From the NCBI RefSeq assembly GCF_036320965.1, contig NC_092249.1, positions 3,841,614-3,905,613 on the forward strand: 64,000 nucleotides of DNA, given 5' to 3'. Positions within the stretch are counted from its first letter, which is position 1; each line of letters begins with the position of its first letter. The notes beneath the pieces were generated by a model that saw nothing but the letters and a program-made list of their open reading frames with translations, searched no databases and had not been told where the DNA came from. Shown piece after piece: positions 1 to 11,289 of the stretch. The position numbers and the translations under genes were made by a program. The stretch comes from Panulirus ornatus (taxonomy: Eukaryota; Arthropoda; Malacostraca; Decapoda; Palinuridae).

Positions 1-199
1 CACACCGAGGGGCTCCGCCTCCAGTATCGGAAACTCGACTCAAATACGCTCATCCCAGTACCAAAAAAGCCAACCCTGCGTATGTGCATGCTGGTGCGTA
101 TGTATCAATTTATTTCATCTATGTACAGGGAGGGAGTTTGACGCCAGCGGGGACCCAAACTCTAGGACATTCACTATCAAACAATCTATTTACCTGTAT
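1..199. other. no recognised feature
   Basis: I recognise nothing in this lead-in. Open frames cross it on both strands but have no recognisable domain. It runs into the family P repeat. Confidence 0.5.
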
Positions 200-640
200 C
201 TTTGACGCCCATTCCTTCCAGGCACACCCATCAAGCGGGTGGCTATGGGTGAAATCTCCACTTACCCCTGTCCTTATACATGCCTCCCTCGCGTGCACCA
301 TTCCACTCTCTGTCTTTCCCCTATTTCTCTGCCTCTCGTACTCTTGCACGCTATTTTCCCCTCCTCGCCTCACAGATGGTCTTGCTCTCACACCACTCCC
401 TTTAAACGTACTATCATACTCTTCGAAACTCCCCCTCACTTCCACAGACCCAAGCCACCTCAATGCATCACATTTCAACCTCTCTAACCACTCCATACTT
501 CATTCCCTCCGCATCTCCTGGCCATATCAAGTCTCTCACACACACCCCTTCGTTCCTTCCTTCATTTTCCATCTGGTCATACCACATGCTTCCTATAATA
601 ACTCGAATTCCATAGTCTGTATTCTTGACTTGTGTGACTC
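200..640 (+). repeat. Dispersed repeat family P, longest copy
   Basis: This pyrimidine-rich block starts with 'gacgcccattcc' just after a CTAT-like stretch and contains 'catgcctccctcgc', 'cagatggtcttgctctcaca' and 'ccctttaa'. The same landmarks recur in the same order at 28965-29300, and the first part recurs at 3284-3475, so it is a dispersed repeat. Open frames across it on both strands (up to 260 and 125 residues) come from the skewed composition; no protein domain is recognised. The orientation given is arbitrary. Confidence 0.75.
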
Positions 641-667
641 GTCTACTCTCACAGGACTTCTGAAATT

Positions 668-670
<3 letters not shown>

Positions 671-731
<61 letters not shown>
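671..731. repeat. (GT)n microsatellite
   Basis: About 30 uninterrupted GT units directly follow the end of the family P copy. The array creates Cys-Val and Thr-His pseudo-frames. Confidence 0.98.
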
Positions 732-733
<2 letters not shown>

Positions 734-2560
734 TCACATGCTGACCTCTGCTTGCCATGGCGCACTTGCAATGGCTTACATGCATATTCAGGACCGAGTC
801 ACAACGTTATTGTCCCACATTACCATTATGTTTTACCCAAGTTCTGCCAACTGTCTGAAGAGCTGAAACTCAAGTCATGTGAAAAACAAAACATAGACAC
901 TTTTAATTCTGGGACGAATAGAGCGGTAACGAGAGACCGTCCTGGGAATGTCACCTCCTAAACTACTACTCTCTTTCTCCCAAACTGGGTAATTCTGTGG
1001 CATTTCCTCAGTGCATTCACTTCCTCGATTGCGCTTCTTACGAAAAAGCCTTTTAGATGGCGTGGTGGGAGGAACTTCGAAACTTCACGATTCGAGTGTG
1101 AAATTTCGTTTGAAATGTTAAGTCTTAAGATCACTCAGCAATCAAAAGGAATCTAATGTTAATCATTACACGGAGAACAGCAATATCTTAAGCTGAGGGA
1201 AATATGAGTAGTCTATAAGAGTATGCAAATGAGGACCAACTCAAACGCCTTGCGAGACCTCTCAAGCCTCGTCATAACCATTGTACAAATTCCAAAGCCC
1301 CGTTTATGGATCCCTTGCATTTCCAAGGATGCACTCCGTGCAGGAGCAGGGACATGTCGGACTCTTTAGGGGCGAGAAGTTCCTCGATGAGACTATATAA
1401 TACATGTTACGTTAATCCCAATGAATATAACGTATGGAAATGTATATAATCCTGGCGGTGCTAATAGGCCTGACTGTAAGAGGTTACACCGCGAGTTCAA
1501 AAAAAAAAGATCAACTTTGTCTGGGAATACAGTCAAAGAATTCCTCACTCCACTCCATTTCTCTCGTACTTGAAGTAACGCAGCCTTTTGAAAGGTCCTG
1601 GGTAACATCAGGACTCTTTCACAGAAACTGGACTGAGGGTAATTATAAATGAAATAAAATACACACGCTAACTGACCCACACGTGAATTGGGGCAGTTTG
1701 TCCCTGTCTCCACACATTATCATCAAACCTATGTTCCTTCTATGATCTCTCTCCCTCTCTCTCTAGTACGATATATCTCCCCAAAAGCAAAGAGACACAA
1801 CACTTCTCTCCTAATCTCTTACCAGCATGGAGCTCTCTGACCAGTAACTATGTCTGTGGACTGTGTCTTGATATTCAAGCTGTGGGAGAAGAGACGTGTT
1901 ATGAGGCCTCACAGACCCTGGGGTACCACATGAGACAGTATACCGTTGCGCTTACTCTTAAAGAGGAAAGACAAAATGACATGATCACCATAAGTGTGAA
2001 ACTTTAATTAAACTCTGACGCCCATAAATCTTTTCTTTTTTTTTTTTTACAGTACTTTGCGGTTAAAATGTTTAATGCACGGGAAACTTTGTCTAGAAAA
2101 AAAAAGACTTTAAGAGCAAGTTGGGGGAAGTTTTCAACTTCAGTAGGGGGGTGGGGGTAATTCTTAACTTTGACGAGTTTTATTTTTTCCAATATACTTT
2201 TTTTTCCCCCTATGAGATGATTTCCATATGAGATGAATGGCCATGTGCTGTTGATGCCGCCTGGCAAATGACGCTTCCTATCAATCCATCAACCTGGACT
2301 TGCATTTCTGAAAGATGAATATATACAATAGTTCTACAATGTCGAGGGTAGATAACATATCTACCATCATGACCATCTATCGTTCTACTGCATTCTATTC
2401 ACACTGTCTAGCGTCTTCTTCCGTTACAACTCGTTTCTTTTTCTTTTTTTTTTCTTAATGAGATTAATTCTCGTATATTTCTTCTTCATCTCACCTAACA
2501 TCAGGAAAGCCGCTTTTAAACAGCTCTTACCTCGCTCGGGTCATTTCTCTCTAAGGGTGT
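732..2560. other. no gene recognised; mixed AT-rich DNA
   Basis: Only short open frames without recognisable domains occur. A short T tract lies at 2036-2049 and a poorly formed T-rich stretch at 2437-2456. Nothing else could be supported. Confidence 0.5.
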
Positions 2561-2565
2561 AAGAA

Positions 2566-2580
2566 ACACACACACACACA
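2566..2580. repeat. short (CA)n tract
   Basis: About seven CA units stand at the start of a 150-bp low-complexity patch that also contains short GA and CT tracts (2632-2680). Confidence 0.85.
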
Positions 2581-2705
2581 AAGACGACCGTATCTCTCTT
2601 TCCTATACTCCCACCCTCACGCTAGTCAATAAGAGAGAGAGGCCCCCGTTTCTCTCTCTTTTTTTTTCTCTCTCTCTCTTGCCATGCCTACCGCCCGCCC
2701 ACGCA

Positions 2706-2728
2706 CCCCCCCCCCCCCCCCCCCCCCC
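2706..2728. repeat. poly(C) tract, 23 bases
   Basis: An uninterrupted run of 23 C is unusually long for a mononucleotide C tract. The G-rich complement could form a G-quadruplex. It encodes the poly-proline in an otherwise unsupported 113-codon frame. Confidence 0.97.
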
Positions 2729-2739
2729 GCCATCAAAGG

Positions 2740-3245
2740 GTTTAAACACAGGTCACCATCCACGGCCAATGCCTTGCACCGACAACTTCAGAAAACGGGA
2801 AGATTTCAACTCTTTACACATCTTTTCCTACACCGCCAACACCAGTGAGAGGACCCAAAAGAAAACTTTTGTTTTGCTCTTTCCACACTTTTGTTTGACA
2901 GATATTCCTTTTTATGTGTACCTTCTGGTCTTCGAGGACGAGTTCTCACAAATCCAATATTCTCCATCTTGTCATCGTGATCCGACTGTATGCAAATCGA
3001 CCCGAAATGTCTTTTCCTGAGCCTATAAGCCGGCGTATACAGACTGTAGCCAGCCGGATGGCGTTAGGAAAACGCCCGTGAAGCCTTTCTTTATCTACCC
3101 AGCATCGGTACCTTCCATTAAGATGACTTCAAACATTTCAAATCAAGGAGAAACAAGGATAACTTACACATTCTACTTCATTACTTAAAAAGTTCTAAAC
3201 AGAATGACACGAAACGGCGAAATATAGCTAAAGATATCATCAAAT
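2740..3245. other. no recognised feature
   Basis: Unique-looking sequence with one 113-codon frame that starts upstream in the poly(C) tract. I see no domain, no splice context and no repeat. Confidence 0.5.
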
Positions 3246-3283
3246 ACATAAATTCTTTCTATCTAGTCTATTTATCTATATAT

Positions 3284-3475
3284 CCGACGCCCGTTCCCTT
3301 CGAAAACATGCACTCTATCTATCTACGTATGCATCTAGATCTCTGACGCCCATTCCCTTTATGAACGCCCTCATGGGAGACGGCCACGGCAAGTGAGTCT
3401 CCACAACTAGTGAATTCAAGTCTCAATTCTTAGCCTTTAGTGCCTCATCCTTACCTGGTCATTGGCGGAGGGCAA
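3284..3475 (+). repeat. Dispersed repeat family P, partial duplicated copy
   Basis: The family P start occurs twice here, at about 3286 ('gacgcccgttccc') and 3350 ('gacgcccattccc'). Each follows a CTAT-rich stretch. The second copy continues through the block 'cggcaagtgagtctccac', which matches the 28965 copy. The pyrimidine-rich 3' part is lost. Confidence 0.7.
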
Positions 3476-3479
3476 CACT

Positions 3480-3809
3480 ATATACATTCCATCTTTCTGT
3501 ACTCCCCGCTCCTTCCCAACCCAGTTAGTCTACAATAACCCCCGGGGCATAAAATGTGCTTACGTTTTCATTAAGTATTAAAAGATCACTGAGTACAGCC
3601 AGCAGCTTAAAACGATTTCAACGTTTTTCATTACACATGATCAAGTGTTTCCTCTACGTAAATAGATAAAAAAAAAAGAACAGTAATAACGAAATAAAGT
3701 CTTTTCATTACAATTAAGAATATTATTTTTAAAAAAATCACCTTTTCGATGATTAAATTAGTTAAGTCTATAATCAAATCAATGCTGAAAGTGGCGTCGT
3801 GTTGTCGAA
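3480..3809. other. no recognised feature, AT-rich
   Basis: AT-rich sequence with A tracts. A 63-codon minus-strand frame is present but has no recognisable content. Confidence 0.5.
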
Positions 3810-3840
3810 ACCAATTATACAATTACATTGTGTAATTGGT
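3810..3840. repeat. 31-bp imperfect palindrome
   Basis: The arms ACCAATTA and TAATTGGT, with a further CAAT/ATTG pairing inside, make a near-perfect inverted repeat able to form a hairpin or cruciform. The function is unknown; it could be a relic of a small inverted-repeat element. Confidence 0.7.
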
Positions 3841-3999
3841 ATCTATAGATGTACATAATAGGTAAACAGACCCACATGATTATAATCATGATTCCTATTT
3901 AGACAATAACGCATAGGAACGAGTCAATTTTGATCTCTCGTCATTTCTGCTCAAAAGAGATGTTGGGGGAATATATCTCCACTCTCGTGGCAACCGCCA

Positions 4000-4002
<3 letters not shown>

Positions 4003-4063
<61 letters not shown>
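4003..4063. repeat. (TG)n microsatellite
   Basis: About 30 uninterrupted TG units. Confidence 0.98.
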
Positions 4064-4065
<2 letters not shown>

Positions 4066-4341
4066 CACCTGTATAAATCAATTCCCTCGCATGGCTCTCT
4101 GCCGCTTGGAATTGCAGACATAAATGCGAACACCAGCACGATTGCCGGTGGACATTTGGGGTACAGAGTTAACACTTCGCTTCATCATGTGTTTAGGAAA
4201 AATAATATCGCTACGGAAATTTGTTTTTCACTTCATAGTTTAAAAGCTTGAAGGACTCAGCTCACAAATTATTATCAACATTCCACAAATGAAAATGATA
4301 AATTATACTTTATATAAATATGTCACATAATACCCTCCAAC

Positions 4342-4420
4342 GGCCAGGATTCGAACCCAGGAACTTTCGCGTGGTAGTTGGTAGTAGGAGTCGTGGGTTC
4401 GAATCACAGGATCTGGTGAG
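4342..4420. repeat. tRNA-like fragment with two opposed B-box motifs
   Basis: The sequence has 'ggattcgaacc' at 4348-4358, the reverse of a pol III B box, and 'gggttcgaatc' near 4395-4406, a forward B box. Both are near-consensus T-arm sequences about 50 bp apart in opposite orientation. There is no complete cloverleaf, so a tRNA-derived retroposon fragment is more likely than a tRNA gene. Confidence 0.5.
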
Positions 4421-5140
4421 TGTGAGACTTGAAAAACACGTTAATAAGAACGTCAGGAAGACCAAACATTTCCATCGGATGTTACCGGACTCCTCGACTG
4501 CACGAGGCTGTGTATCATCGAGGAGAACAAGTCTCGTCAAGAGACCCTCTCACTCCAAAGGAATCTGCATTTCCCTGCTAATGGATGCAGCGTCGTCTCA
4601 GGCCTTTAGAATGGTCTAGGGTAACACCAAGAACTCTTTCACAATAAACAACAAAAACAAGAACACCAACTAACTAGTCCTGGGCTGAATTACAAACATA
4701 CAAAATAAACATTTCCATCGGGGACACTGCAGGATTTCAACCCACTTTAAGCAGACCCAACATTCATTCCAGGGAGCGGACTCGCCCACCACGAGAAAAG
4801 AGGGTGGGTGGGGTGGGTGAGCTACCGTAAAATATGAACAATTACGCTTTTTCGCTCTGTGACGCGAGCGGTTTTAGGGAAGCGGCGAGCCTTAAGCGAG
4901 GCAGGTTTAAATTGGAATGACGCGCACTTGGTAACCGCCTCCTTCTGGGAGTTCTCAGAATCCAGTCTATCATCCTCCCTGTTGTGGAGGTGGGCTACTG
5001 GTTCCTACCTACTTCTGCTCGCTCAGAGGTAAGTCTCCCAAATTCTTGAAGCGTTTGCATTCCTCGATCTAGCTGAGGAAGTGAGGAAGTAAAAAGGAAT
5101 GTAAGTAACATACCACAGGTCCTGTCTACGCGGTCTGTGC
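4421..5140. other. no recognised feature
   Basis: Mixed sequence with a short G-rich stretch near 4800-4820. No gene or repeat was recognised. Confidence 0.5.
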
Positions 5141-5148
5141 TTGCAGAA

Positions 5149-5341
5149 GAGGTCCGTATAGAGAAGGTAGGGGGAAAAAAAGGCACACAGATACTTAAGG
5201 AAAAATGCCTTTACCGATTCATCTCGAGGTAAATAGCGTCCATCTTGAGGTCCGTATAGAGGTGTGGAAAAAAAGGCACACAGATACTTAAGGAAAAATG
5301 CCTTTAGTGATCTATCTCCATGCAAATAACGTCCATCTTGA
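5149..5341. repeat. tandem duplication, ~95-98 bp unit, 2 copies
   Basis: The block beginning 'ggtccgtatagag' (5151 and 5249) and containing 'cacacagatacttaagg' and 'gtccatcttga' is repeated. The copies differ by a few substitutions and small indels, so the duplication is fairly recent. Confidence 0.92.
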
Positions 5342-5629
5342 ACTAGAGGCAAGGCATTATTCGTCCAATCTCGGTTTTCTTTATACGTGTTATTGGTTCT
5401 GCTTTCAATCACTGTAGCTGGTAAATTACCTTATACGCTAACAATCCTGCTGAAGAAAGAGGTAATCTCGCCTCAATGACTATATCTTTAATTCTGTTAT
5501 CAGGAACGAATCACGTTGCCCTTCGCGAAACTTTTCAATCCTGCGTCTCGTGTCCGTCATTCCCTCTTCTATCTTGGATGGCCATTACTTTCTGGGCTGA
5601 CAGCTCGATTACCGTCGGAGGGGATTTTC

Positions 5630-5630
<1 letters not shown>

Positions 5631-5706
<76 letters not shown>
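5631..5706. repeat. (TC)n microsatellite
   Basis: Thirty-eight uninterrupted TC units. A GT array follows 35 bp downstream. Confidence 0.98.
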
Positions 5707-5711
<5 letters not shown>

Positions 5712-5738
5712 CGCAACACGTTATTCCGGGGTGGGGAG

Positions 5739-5740
<2 letters not shown>

Positions 5741-5805
<65 letters not shown>
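5741..5805. repeat. (GT)n microsatellite
   Basis: About 32 GT units. The overlapping 180- and 150-codon frames here translate only Ser-Leu and Cys-Val runs and are not genes. A short GGT-rich stretch follows at 5862-5885. Confidence 0.98.
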
Positions 5806-5806
<1 letters not shown>

Positions 5807-6053
5807 CGAGCCTCTTCGAATTCCATGGAGATTACCGGGCGATTTATTTGCGATGCGCGGGTGGTGGCGGTGGTGGTGGTGGGGGCTGTGGCTTATCGTG
5901 TCGTTATCAACTCTCGTGTTTCCTTGTGGAGAAAATACGGGCAGTTTCATTTTACTGTGGACGCGTAAGAGAGGGGGAAAAAAAACCAGTGGGGTTTAAC
6001 GGATTTAACTGGACTTGACTGGATTTGAATGCGTGGCGCTGAATGCCACAATC

Positions 6054-6054
<1 letters not shown>

Positions 6055-6138
<84 letters not shown>
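6055..6138. repeat. (TA)n microsatellite
   Basis: About 42 uninterrupted TA units. Confidence 0.98.
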
Positions 6139-6140
<2 letters not shown>

Positions 6141-6244
6141 TCATAAGGATAAAAGAGATTCCCTGGGCAGAATGGTAAGGTATCTATAGATATACTTATG
6201 AGGAATACAGACTCACAAATACAGAGATAGATAAAAGATAGTGT

Positions 6245-6245
<1 letters not shown>

Positions 6246-6295
<50 letters not shown>
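6246..6295. repeat. (AC)n microsatellite
   Basis: About 25 AC units, 107 bp after the TA array. Confidence 0.98.
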
Positions 6296-6297
<2 letters not shown>

Positions 6298-6520
6298 TAC
6301 ACCACATTTTGCCACAGACGTGGCTTTGTCCTGCATCATCACCATGGCGCACGGCCGGCAGAGCCGAGAAGCAAAGCCATTGTGCTCTGTCGAGAAAGAA
6401 CTGGCTCCCAATTGCCTCATCTGAAGCCCGGGTCATTAGGGCGCGTCTTCTTCTTACCATTAGCGCAAAGATTCTATCATCACTTCTCTCATTTGTCAAG
6501 GCAAACTCCAATGACCAGCT

Positions 6521-6758
6521 CCTGTCAGTAGCGCAAGATCTGTTGACTGTGTCCCTGTACCAACAGAGGGCTTCCTTGAGGCGAGGATCTGTTGAACGTT
6601 CCTGTTAGCAGTACAAGATCTGTTTACCGTTTCTCTTTACTCACAGAAGGCTTCCTTCAGACGGGGATCTGTTGAACGCTCCTGTTAACAGCGCAAGATC
6701 TGTTTACCGTTTCTCTTTACCAACAGAGGACTTCCTTGAAGCGGGGATCTGTTGAACG
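6521..6758. repeat. 80-bp tandem repeat, 3 copies
   Basis: 'cctgttaaca'-like unit starts fall at 6521, 6601 and 6681. Each unit has 'gcaagatctgttt', 'ccaacagagg' and 'ggatctgttgaacg'. The period is exactly 80 bp and the copies are roughly 85-90% alike by eye. Confidence 0.94.
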
Positions 6759-6759
6759 T

Positions 6760-8190
6760 AATGACACACTACATTCTCTGTTATGGCTGTGAAAAGTGGG
6801 TTAGGACACCAGCAGACGTCCTGTGGCACAAGTGAAATGCATTTTGCTTCGCCAATATGTTGGTAGTAAAATGTGGGCTGACAATCCCGGAGAGTTTCTT
6901 CGTGGCGTGGTAGTGAAACATGGGTGGGTAGGTCCGCAGACATTCTTCTCCAGCAAATGCGTCTTGTTAACTCAACCGATACGGTATTCATTTACCAAGT
7001 TAGAAAAACTCTATAAATCAGTTCTGTAATGTATGCATGACTGCTATGGCTTTTTTTTCTTTTTTCACAATCGACAGATATATTACTTCTATAATACAGT
7101 GCAAATTCTTGGTGTAGAAATACCTTTACGCTTCCGAAAACTGTATTTTACTTTTAATATCTGTGAATATCATTTGAAGCTACCTGGCATAATTTCATTT
7201 ACTTCGTTCTTACGAAATATCTAAAGGTACTATGCAATATGAAGAACAGTGCACTAGGATATACTAAAAGAAAAAAAAAATGTAAATCTCTTTTGTGGCC
7301 AATGATTTAGGGATTTCAATAATAACATCACGTGAACAGCACACCGAAACATTTGACCCATCACAACTCCAATTGGCAACGAAAACGCCGTTTCAGCCAG
7401 ATGAGTTCGTAAACACACAACTTTTTGGCGAGGACCGTAAAAAAAACGCAATAATATCTGCAGTTTTAACGGGCCAATTTAGAACAACAAGTACGCCACT
7501 GGGGTCATCACGATTGCCAGCAAATTTACCCACTCACATAATCAAAATGAATTCCACCTTTTTTTTTTTTTATTACAGTGTCCACTGCTCGGCTCATCTT
7601 GTGTTAGCGAACTCTGCCTAATTCGTAAATGGATAGGCTTGGCGAGGGTGGGAAATGGAAGAATCTTGGTAAGAGAGGAGAGTATGCGGTCTGTAAGGGA
7701 TGAGTTTGGACCCTGAGAAGTGAGTCAGTCGTTTCGTTAAAGGTATTTCATCTATTCCAAACTCGATGCAATTACATTTATTCCAGCCTCGATGCAAGAT
7801 CCTTAGGCGGACATTGTTAAGTGCCCCTAAACCACTAGTAACATCGTTAGCTGTTGTGGCATAAATCTTGGTCCCTTTCCCACCCAGTTCGACCGCAATT
7901 TCGCGCACGTTTCCAGGCTGTTCTGTGGTGACAGGGGCCACCTCGAGACTTCAGTAAAACCAATAAGCCCTGGATGGTATCTCCAAAAGTGGGTCTTTCT
8001 CTCATCCCTCCCTTACAGGAACCCGATGGCTAGTCTAGATAACTAAGAGGGTGAGGAAAAGTTAGGGGTTGCGTCCGAGCTGGATATTCCTACGAGCGAG
8101 AAGTTAAAAAAAGATTATAAAGCTATTTTCGCGACGCGACGCCTTCACATGTCAACACCAGATATTTCCCCTGAACCCACAGTGGGAAGG
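6760..8190. other. no confident gene; two unrecognised non-repetitive ORFs
   Basis: This is one of few stretches where open frames are not caused by simple repeats: 7295-7621 on the plus strand (108 codons) and 7618-7941 on the minus strand (107 codons). The minus frame has a balanced amino-acid composition and lies after a pyrimidine-rich stretch ending in CAG, which could be a splice acceptor. Neither resembles a family I know, so I do not call them genes. Confidence 0.35.
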
Positions 8191-8199
8191 CATCGCACA

Positions 8200-8200
<1 letters not shown>

Positions 8201-8298
<98 letters not shown>
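8201..8298. repeat. (TA)n-(CA)n compound microsatellite
   Basis: About 42 TA units continue directly into seven CA units. The array abuts the A/T-rich end of the family G copy that follows. Confidence 0.97.
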
Positions 8299-8458
8299 TT
8301 TCTTTTTATTTGATCGCCGTTTACCGCGTTAGCGAAGGTAGCGACAGGAACAGACGAAGGAAGGCTGCGCCCGCTCATGCCCATTCTCCATCTGCCATGT
8401 GTAATACACCGAGACCACAGATCCCCCTATCCATAACCAAGGGTCCACAGACGTAGCA
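8299..8458 (-). repeat. Dispersed repeat family G copy
   Basis: Contains the family G landmarks 'gatcgccgttt', 'cgcgttagcg', 'caggaacagacgaagg' and 'catgtgtaatacaccgagac'. The strand is assigned by taking the A-rich tail as the 3' end, here the T-rich start next to the TA/CA array. Related copies lie at 41560, 60741, 60860 and 61329. Confidence 0.85.
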
Positions 8459-9250
8459 TTTTAATAGACCACTACACAAATTCTCAACTCCTTTAACGTT
8501 TAGTAACTCTAACATTGCTTAACTTTAGCAAAGGAATTTACCGTATATTTCTCAGTTAAATCATGTCTTATATGAAAGGCTTAGTATGGAGAGAATATAA
8601 GCATATACTATCCTTCTGATCCTTCTTGAAGAACTTATACAATGGAAAAATCGTCCTTACACGCCTTTAAAATGGAAAACTTAAAGGTATGGATATCTGC
8701 CGACTTAGCTGTACTGTCATAACGTAAAAATATATATATACCACGGCTTTAGCGAACGATAACGGAAGAGACTTGTTCTAAAAAGACGTAAATAACAAAT
8801 AGCTGTTCTGAGGTTGGGTAAAACAAGTGAAATTACCAACAATCCAACTCATCCAACCATAAATTGAAAAAAATGGACAAGAATTTTGATAAATATATGG
8901 AAGCTTCACAATGGTTCAGTAAGCTAGGCTCGAAACTACGAGCTAAAATCTTGTACGTCATCTCCTGTCTCGTGTGCAAAGCTTCCTCTTCAGCTACAAC
9001 AGCAGTGAGTACACTTCCGACCTCCGGACTAAAGACGAACAAGCTATCTCTCTCCAGAGAGGAAATCGCCCTTATTGTACGTTAATGTATTTACCAACCG
9101 AGCAGAAGGTCATTCAAGGGCGAGCGGGGAATACCTAAAACGAGGGAATTGAATATAACATCGCGGTGTTGTTTAAAGTGATATTCTCGATTGCAAGGGA
9201 AATATTTCCCGTCCTGAATCATTTAGTGGATACGTTTCTCGAGCGTACCA
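8459..9250. other. no recognised feature, AT-rich
   Basis: AT-rich sequence with two short overlapping frames (8833-9085) and no recognisable content. Confidence 0.5.
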
Positions 9251-9376
9251 TTATGCAACGCACTACTAAAGTAGCGCACCGCTATGCAGCGCACCACTAT
9301 ACAGCGCATCACTACGCAGCTCACCACTATGCAGCGCACCACAATGTAGCGCATAACTATGCAGCGCACTGCTATC
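9251..9376. repeat. 15-bp tandem repeat, ~8 copies
   Basis: The unit resembles 'gcagcgcaccactat' with scattered substitutions. Because 15 is divisible by three, it opens frames on both strands (Ala-His-His-Tyr-Ala pattern on plus). The ATG-started 93-codon frame is therefore not evidence for a gene. Confidence 0.93.
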
Positions 9377-9539
9377 CACACGCCACAGACACAAGAATCC
9401 ATCGGGACATAAGAATAACACTCATACAGGAGCGTAATACGGCGTAACCATGAGCAAAACATCTGTAAGAGAGAGAGAATATAAACTCTTGATCTGTGTA
9501 AGGCTGGTTCATGTATTCACGAGGAGCAATGACGACTGA

Positions 9540-9690
9540 ACACGCAGCTTATAAAGCTTAAGCACCGCAGCGCGGTAGGGGGCGCATCATCCCCCGCGGC
9601 AGCAAACACTCCTGGCAACCGAGACCTTTACTGGCGCATCTCCGCTGCTGGCGGTGGTGGGTTAGGGGGCTCGCTAGACCTCTTCCCCCC
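9540..9690. other. GC-rich island with a TATA-like motif
   Basis: A sharp local rise in GC and CpG content ('ccgcagcgcggtagggggcg') adjoins 'gcttataaagc' at 9548-9558. This could be a promoter relic or part of a transposable element. There is no supported transcript on either side. Confidence 0.35.
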
Positions 9691-10046
9691 TTACTGGGGA
9701 ACACGACGGGTTCTGTCCACTCCCCTTGCTACCGTTTGCCCTATCAGTAGACAGACCTGGGACAGAGGAATGGCTATTTTACCGAGAGGTCTCCCTTCCC
9801 CTATTATAGGTCCTAGTGTTCTGCCAACCCTCACACTAATGGCTCGTCCCTTAACCATCCTACTACACCTATGGTTGTTAACTGCTCTCACACTGGACGT
9901 CTTGTGTCTTCCCTTCGTAATCCTCTCTGTGCTTAGAGCTCGGAGTTTCTTTACGAGGCTGAAAAGCAGAATGCACCATCGACATAACACCCGGTTCAAA
10001 GCGACATTCACCAACCCAAAAATAAGTAACACACTCGCTGAGTTTG
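9691..10046. other. no confident gene; open on both strands
   Basis: Frames of 113 codons on minus and over 90 useful codons on plus cross this non-repetitive block. Neither shows a domain I can name. It ends in a T tract at about 10047-10063. Confidence 0.35.
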
Positions 10047-10130
10047 TTTTTTTTTTTTTTTTTACAAGTACGACGCTGAGGGGGAAATTTTTACATCACT
10101 CTAGCCCACAGCTAACGAGAATAAGTGGGA

Positions 10131-10237
<107 letters not shown>

Positions 10238-10539
10238 CCGCGCTTATTCTTTTTTAATCCAGTATGTAGATTTCCTTTCTGTCAACATCCCCCCCACCCC
10301 CCTCCCCCCACCAGGTGAGCAAGTACAGGTTAATTTCTCTCGTGGCTGTCAGCTGGCACAAAGGGCGGAGGCGCAAGAAGGGAGGCTGTGTGGCCTTTTG
10401 TACTCGCTAACGACCAGCCAAGTGTCCAGGTCGTAATGGCCGACGTACACAAACATTTCCCCCAGACCTGCTGAGGCCACATTAGTTCACGTTGCGACGA
10501 CAGGGAGACCAGGGAGGAAGGCTTTGCCCAAGCAGGGTG

Positions 10540-10860
10540 AAGAAAGACAGGGAGGGAGGGAGGGGCTGATATAGAGGGAGAGGGTAATACAGAGAGGGAG
10601 AGGGTAATAGAGAGGAAAAGAAGAGACAGAAAGGTAGAGAATCACATGTAGAGATAAGACAAATGAAGAGAATCACATGTAGAGATAAGACAAAGGAAGA
10701 GAATCACATGTAGAGATAAGAGAGAAAGGGAGAGATTAACAAGTCGAGATAAGACAGAAAGGGGGAGAATAACATGTAGAGATAAGAGAAAAAGGGATAG
10801 GATATAATATGGAGGGAGAGAAATGACACAGAGAGGGAGAGAGTAATACAGAGGAAGAAT
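10540..10860. repeat. purine-rich minisatellite, 31-33 bp unit
   Basis: Units of the type 'gaatcacatgtagagataag' start at 10639, 10670, 10701, about 10734 and 10767. They are embedded in a longer GAGAGGG-rich polypurine block. Open frames on the complement (Leu/Ser/Pro-rich) are by-products. Confidence 0.88.
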
Positions 10861-10869
10861 ATCACACAA

Positions 10870-11225
10870 AACATAACTTGGTAGACGAGAAAAAATCTAC
10901 AAAGAAAACGATGAAAAAAGAAAATGGTTTGGATGGCTGTAAGAAAACGCATTACGACGGTATCTATTATGTTACTGTCGAGCACATTAACCTCAAAATG
11001 CGGCAAAAAAAAAAAAGGCCTTGCAAAATCACAAATCAAACAGGAGCAATTGACTGTACAGACAAGACATATCCACTGACGATGGTGTTACCGGTTTACG
11101 CCCGCGAGGGGGGTCATCTTCATATGGGGTGGCACTATCTACTGTGAACGATTAGTCACGTCGTGAGATTTCTCGGTGAGGTGGGGGAGTCCACCATTAC
11201 CCTCCTCCTTGTTGGAGAGCAGCCT
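10870..11225. other. no recognised feature
   Basis: Sequence with an A tract at 11005-11016 and no supported gene. Confidence 0.5.
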
Positions 11226-11230
11226 CGAAG

Positions 11231-11231
<1 letters not shown>

Positions 11232-11271
<40 letters not shown>
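11232..11271. repeat. (TG)n microsatellite plus G tract
   Basis: Twenty TG units run into a G-rich stretch (to about 11283). Confidence 0.97.
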
Positions 11272-11273
<2 letters not shown>

Positions 11274-11289
11274 AGGGGGGGGGACTATA

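Noticed and set aside
5476..6018. 180-codon plus frame
   Set aside because: Its core is the translation of (TC)n and (GT)n; the ends have no domain.
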